Source: Methylobacterium sp. R2-1
GTDB lineage: Bacteria > Pseudomonadota > Alphaproteobacteria > Rhizobiales > Beijerinckiaceae
Length of the DNA: 64,000 bases
Direction of reading: 5' to 3'
NCBI RefSeq assembly: GCF_014191355.1
Contig: NZ_JACHWM010000020.1
Span: forward strand, 1 to 64,000
A program made the translations under genes and the position numbers. This document shows, piece by piece, positions 60,866 to 64,000 of this stretch (its first letter is position 1; the number at the start of each line of letters is the position of its first letter). The notes below the pieces were generated by a model. It saw only the letters and a list, made by a program, of their open reading frames with translations. It ran no database searches and had not been told where the DNA came from.

Positions 60866-62254
60866 TCAGACGACCATCGTGATCGCGCCGGGCGGATGCG
60901 CCAGGAGCGTCGCGAGCAGGCTCAAACCGTACCGCAAGGTCTCGGCGTCCGACGCCGCACCCAAGGAAACGCGGATGGCCTCGGGTGCTGGTCCGACAGA
61001 GAAGGCATCACTTAGGATGACCGACAGCCCGAGCTGACGCGCATGCGCACCGAACTCGCCGCGACGCCATGGCTCGGGAAGGCGGAGCCAGAGGTGATGC
61101 CCGTAGGAATGCGCCCGGACGTCGAGTCCCTGTAGCGTCTCTCGGACAACCGCCTGCCGGAGTCCGTTCTCCTGCCGGATGGCTGCCACGATCGCGTCGA
61201 GCTCGCCTTCCGCGATCCACTGCGAGGCGAGCGCGGCCGTGAGCGGCGAGGCCATCATGTTGATGGCCCGCAGCTCGGCCGCCAGCCGAACCGCCTCGTT
61301 GGTCCCCGGCACGACGACGTAGGCGATGCGCAGGCCTGGGCTGACGCACTTGGACAGCGTCGCGACGTGCCAGGTGATGTCCCCGGCGAGGGACGCGATG
61401 GGAGCGGGAGCATCGGGCGGCAACGCGCCGTACGCATCGTCCTCGATGATCGCGACGCCGTGCGAGCGAGCGACTCCTGCAATCTGCTCACGACGGGCCC
61501 GCGGCAGCGTCGCAGTCGTCGGGTTGTCGAGCGTCGGCACCAAGTACAGGGCGCGCGGCCGCTCGGCTTTGCAGCTCTCCAGGAATCCGTCCGGATCGAG
61601 CCCCTCCTCGTCGCAGGCGACCGGAACGAGGCGAATGCCGCGGCGCTCGGCGGCCATGCGCAGACCGGGATAGGTGAGGGCCGGGACGCAGAGCGCGTCG
61701 CCCGGCTTCAGGATGGCGGCGAGCACGGCGGCGAGCACCACCTGCGCACCGCCCGCCACGAGGAGGCGCTGCACCGGAAGCGGCCCAAGCCGGCCACCGA
61801 GCCAATGCGCCGCTGCAGCGCGGTCGGCCATGTTCCCGGCGCCGTCCTGGTACTGCATCCGGTCAAGGAAGCCCGTCGAACCGGCAAGCCGTGACAGGCC
61901 TACCGCCATACGCTCGGCCAGACGCGCCGCGACCGGCTGGGGCGGCATGTTCATACTGAAGTCGACGCTTCCGGACGGGTTCGGCCTGCGCACCTCCGCT
62001 TGCTGCGCGAAACCGCGAACGAAGCTGCCTCTTCCGGCTGTGGCATCGATCAAGCCCGTCCTGCGTGCCTCGTTGAAGGCGCGCGTGACGGTGGTGAGGT
62101 CGACGTTGAGGTGCTTGGCCAGGGCGCGCTGCGGCGGCAGGCGGACGCCCGGCAGCAGCCGACCGGCACGAATGTCCTCGGCCAAGGCCTTGACGATGGC
62201 TAGGTATTTCGGGCCTGCGTCGCCAGCGATTGTAGGGCTCCAGACCTCCATCAT
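60866..62254 (-). CDS. MocR-family (GntR plus aminotransferase) regulator
   Basis: The N-terminal GntR winged helix (YLAIVKALAEDIRAGRLLPG; LPPQRALAKHLNVDLTTVTR) is joined to a fold-type I aminotransferase domain (GGAQVVLAAVLAAILKPGDA; IIEDDAYGALPPDAP; PLP lysine in HVATLSKCVSPGLRIAYVVV). The 462-residue length is standard. MocR proteins sense PLP with amino compounds. Two palindromes sit within about 130 bases upstream and resemble its operators. The adjacent TehA-type gene and the divergent DUF983 gene may be targets. Confidence 0.9.
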   Translation of the reverse strand: MMEVWSPTIAGDAGPKYLAIVKALAEDIRAGRLLPGVRLPPQRALAKHLNVDLTTVTRAFNEARRTGLIDATAGRGSFVRGFAQQAEVRRPNPSGSVDFSMNMPPQPVAARLAERMAVGLSRLAGSTGFLDRMQYQDGAGNMADRAAAAHWLGGRLGPLPVQRLLVAGGAQVVLAAVLAAILKPGDALCVPALTYPGLRMAAERRGIRLVPVACDEEGLDPDGFLESCKAERPRALYLVPTLDNPTTATLPRARREQIAGVARSHGVAIIEDDAYGALPPDAPAPIASLAGDITWHVATLSKCVSPGLRIAYVVVPGTNEAVRLAAELRAINMMASPLTAALASQWIAEGELDAIVAAIRQENGLRQAVVRETLQGLDVRAHSYGHHLWLRLPEPWRRGEFGAHARQLGLSVILSDAFSVGPAPEAIRVSLGAASDAETLRYGLSLLATLLAHPPGAITMVV

Positions 62255-62276
62255 TGACCCCCATTATCGCATTAGT

Positions 62277-62297
62277 GTACGCATACATATGCCGTAC
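62277..62297. promoter_or_regulatory. Palindrome upstream of MocR gene
   Basis: GTACG (62277-62281) and CGTAC (62293-62297) flank GCATA-CA-TATGC, itself a palindrome. It contains TATGCCGTAC, which recurs as TATGCCATAC at 62373-62382. Confidence 0.5.
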
Positions 62298-62361
62298 GTG
62301 TAACGCGATCAAAGATTTGTCTGGTATCGCGCCTTCGGAGCAGCCAGAACACATCACGAGT

Positions 62362-62382
62362 GTATGGAGATTTATGCCATAC
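62362..62382. promoter_or_regulatory. Second palindrome in the MocR/DUF983 intergenic region
   Basis: GTATGG and CCATAC arms (perfect, 6 bases) separated by 9 bases. The half-site TATGCCATAC repeats the motif of the first palindrome, spaced about 85 bases, as expected for cooperative binding. Confidence 0.5.
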
Positions 62383-62447
62383 ATTTGGAGCGCGCAAGGC
62401 ACATCTCTATGCCGCCGGATACGGCGAGCGGTTCAGGAACGTGGACG

Positions 62448-62852
62448 ATGCATAGGACGACCGAGCAATCCCTCATGTCAGTCGGCCTGCGATGCCGCTG
62501 TCCGCGGTGCGGCGAGGGGCGCCTCTTCGACGGCTTCATCACCTTGAAGCCGCGCTGCGAGTCCTGCGGTCTCGACTATGGTTTTGCCGACCCAGCCGAC
62601 GGGCCCGCCTTCTTCATCATGATGACGATGGCTTTCCCGGTCACCGCCTTCGGTATCTGGCTCGAGCTCGCCTATGATCCGCCGCTCTGGCTTCATGCGG
62701 TCGTGACGCTCCCGTTGCTCCTGCTGGCCTGTGTGCCGGTTATCCGGCCGCTGAAAGGGCTCTTCATCGCCAGCCAGTACATTAACAAGGCGGGCGAGGG
62801 CCGCCTTGCGGCGCCGGCAGCGCCCAACACGGGTCACACGCCCCGAAACTGA
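62448..62852 (+). CDS. DUF983 zinc-ribbon membrane protein
   Basis: The 134-residue product has a zinc ribbon, CRCPRCGEGRLFDGFITLKP followed by CESCGLDYG, and two membrane segments (FFIMMTMAFPVTAFGIWLEL; WLHAVVTLPLLLLACVPVI) with the ADPADGPAFF block of DUF983. Family genes often sit near cytochrome oxidase or Nudix genes; the function is unknown. It is divergent from the MocR gene. Confidence 0.85.
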   Translation: MHRTTEQSLMSVGLRCRCPRCGEGRLFDGFITLKPRCESCGLDYGFADPADGPAFFIMMTMAFPVTAFGIWLELAYDPPLWLHAVVTLPLLLLACVPVIRPLKGLFIASQYINKAGEGRLAAPAAPNTGHTPRN

Positions 62853-62863
62853 TTCCGCCGCTT

Positions 62864-62886
62864 CATCCCGCTAACCCGGCGGGATG
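62864..62886 (+). terminator. Hairpin after DUF983 gene
   Basis: CATCCCGC and GCGGGATG are perfect 8-base arms around a 7-base loop, 12 bases after the stop codon. No T run follows, so termination may be weak or Rho-assisted. Confidence 0.5.
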
Positions 62887-62914
62887 AGCACCAGCGGCAT
62901 AGGTTCTCCTGCTT

Positions 62915-62963
62915 GGCCCCCGCGGCGGATTTGAACCGACCTGGGTCTCCCCGTTAGGGGGCC
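62915..62963 (-). other. Possible truncated tRNA-like element
   Basis: On the minus strand, GGCCCCC and GGGGGCC can pair as a 7-base acceptor-like stem around a segment containing GGTTCAAATCC, the invariant T-loop form. D and anticodon arms are missing and no CCA is encoded. It may be the 3' piece of a tRNA used as an attachment site, or chance. Confidence 0.25.
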
Positions 62964-63135
62964 TTGTGTCGACAGTTGGGTCACCACACGGCGAGATCGA
63001 AGACACGGCGGTCGGCAACTCGCGCGCAGCAATGTCCGGGTCTGGCCTGTCTGCTACTCATGGCTGACGCGGTACAATAGCTTCCGCTTGGCGGCAGAAA
63101 ATGCCGCTCAGGTCATTGCTGGATTCGAGCTGGGA

Positions 63136-63690
63136 TCAATCCGATTCGGTATGGACGGTTTCCGGAAACCGCACCGTGGCGGCGGCCTGGGCGGCAAGCC
63201 CCTCGGCGCGGCCGACGAAGCCGAGTTTTTCCGTCGTCGTCGCCTTGATCGACACCGAGGAGAGCGGCACGCCAGCCACCTCGGCGATGCGCTGGCGGAT
63301 CGCTTCGCGATGCGCACCGATGCGGGGCGCCTCCGCCAGCACCGTCACGTCGAGATGGTCGATCTTGCCGCCGCGCGCCCGTACCAGCTCGCAGGCATGG
63401 GCCAGGAACTGGTCGGAGGCCGCCCCGCGCCACTTCTCGTCGGAGGGCGGGAAATGGGTGCCGATATCGCCGTCGGCGATGGCGCCGAGCAGCGCGTCGG
63501 TGAGCGCGTGCAGGGCCACGTCGCCGTCGGAATGGGCAAGCACGCCCCGGTCGGCGGGGATCTTCACGCCGCCGAGCCAGACATGGTCGCCCTCCGTGAA
63601 GGCGTGGACGTCGAAGCCGGTGCCGAGGCGGGTCACAAACTGCGTCAAAGCAAACGTCCTCTTCAATCCAAACTCGCTCACGGCCCGCAT
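63136..63690 (-). CDS. ispF: 2-C-methyl-D-erythritol 2,4-cyclodiphosphate synthase
   Basis: A full-length IspF domain is present: GTGFDVHAFTEGDHVWLGGV with metal-binding Asp and His, LAHSDGDVALHALTDALLGA with the third ligand His, DIGTHFPPSD, and KATTTEKLGFVGRAEGLAA. It forms the cyclic diphosphate of the MEP isoprenoid pathway. In many alphaproteobacteria IspF is fused behind IspD; no IspD precedes it here. The start is uncertain: ATG 63690 adds 18 residues before the domain (MRAVSEFGLKRTFALTQF), and GTG 63636 begins right at VTRLGTGFDVHAF. Neither has a good ribosome-binding site. Confidence 0.88.
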   Translation of the reverse strand: MRAVSEFGLKRTFALTQFVTRLGTGFDVHAFTEGDHVWLGGVKIPADRGVLAHSDGDVALHALTDALLGAIADGDIGTHFPPSDEKWRGAASDQFLAHACELVRARGGKIDHLDVTVLAEAPRIGAHREAIRQRIAEVAGVPLSSVSIKATTTEKLGFVGRAEGLAAQAAATVRFPETVHTESD

Positions 63691-63748
63691 CTGCAGTAAA
63701 GCAGTCCTCTGCCTGCAGGGATCGAAGAAGCTGTGGCTCTTCGACGGG

Positions 63749-64000
63749 TCAGTAAGCCTTCGCCGAGACCATTTCGCCGCGTTTGGCTGCGCCTCCAACG
63801 GTTGACACTTGGAGGCCATCGCCGTCGACTCTCAGGCCTGCCGCCAAGCACGCCCTCTCGGAGGTAGTCAGGTGGCGGAACTTTCCCTTCGCGACGTCGC
63901 CGAGTCGTAGGGAACCCACGGCAACGCGTACGAGACGAAGCACGTTGACTCCGCTGAGCGCCATCATGCGTCGGATCTGACGGTTGCGGCCCTGCGTCAG
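63749..64000 (-). CDS. Pseudouridine synthase (RsuA/RluB/E/F type), C-terminal part
   Basis: The gene enters from the right edge of the window. The visible C-terminus reads LTQGRNRQIRRMMALSGVNV, then LRLVRVAVGSLRLGDVAKGK and FRHLTTSER. The block GRNRQIRRM is a signature of the RsuA/RluB family, which modifies uridines in rRNA. The start is outside the window. It precedes the IspF gene on the same strand. Confidence 0.88.
   Translation of the reverse strand: MTQGRNRQIRRMMALSGVNVLRLVRVAVGSLRLGDVAKGKFRHLTTSERACLAAGLRVDGDGLQVSTVGGAAKRGEMVSAKAY

Overview
The window reads as high-GC alphaproteobacterial DNA, most likely from a Methylobacterium/Methylorubrum-type member of the Hyphomicrobiales. This is an inference from gene families rather than from a marker gene: DUF2312/GapR, DUF982, phasin-like and small hypothetical families, PAS-rich sensor kinases, many GC-rich hairpin terminators, and an IspF. 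No rRNA or intact tRNA was seen. The density of broken genes, recombinase pieces and orphan small genes suggests an accessory or rearranged chromosomal region, or possibly a large plasmid.

Layout. 1-7.8 kb: small hypothetical proteins, a DUF305 membrane protein, a stand-alone receiver, a Crp/Fnr gene and a small gene each broken by one in-frame stop, and an integrase N-terminal remnant. 7.8-19 kb: membrane adenylate cyclase, cytochrome P460 plus exported alpha/beta-hydrolase operon, ABC-F ATPase, an OmpR/EnvZ-type pair divergent from a DipZ-type thiol-redox protein, a broken VOC gene, and a TAXI-type binding protein. 19-31 kb: a membrane-anchored coiled-coil protein, a split cysteine-rich peptide, IS1182 and SDR debris, AraC/SDR and AKR/LysR divergent pairs, two glycosyltransferases, pyrophosphatase, and transglutaminase and PAS debris. 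31-39.5 kb: two large hybrid histidine kinases, a decayed HWE-type kinase, and a PAS::amidase-like chimera. 39.8-47.2 kb: the most coherent unit, a catabolic island with an MHS-type permease divergent from a six-gene operon: IclR regulator, family III CoA-transferase, crotonase, a two-subunit family I CoA-transferase homologue and an acyl-CoA synthetase. 47.7-59 kb: small genes (excisionase-like, HNH, DUF982, phasin-like, cold shock, cysteine-repeat), two copies of a roughly 105-bp repeat, an MFS exporter, low-affinity iron permease, alpha/beta-hydrolase, GapR-like protein, and an integrase C-terminal remnant. 59-64 kb: broken cytochrome c, TehA-type channel, MocR regulator with likely operator palindromes, DUF983, IspF, and the end of a pseudouridine synthase.

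How parts fit together. The catabolic operon probably imports an organic acid, activates it with CoA by ligation or transfer, and cleaves it. By eye, the beta subunit lacks the catalytic glutamate of true family I transferases and the crotonase lacks both usual glutamates. That recalls the IpdAB/EchA20 ring-opening hydrolases of steroid catabolism, and it is the strongest candidate here for undescribed biochemistry. The three tandem kinase paralogues and at least four kinase fragments suggest local duplication and decay. Four genes carry a single in-frame nonsense codon with the frame preserved beyond it, which suggests recent gene loss.
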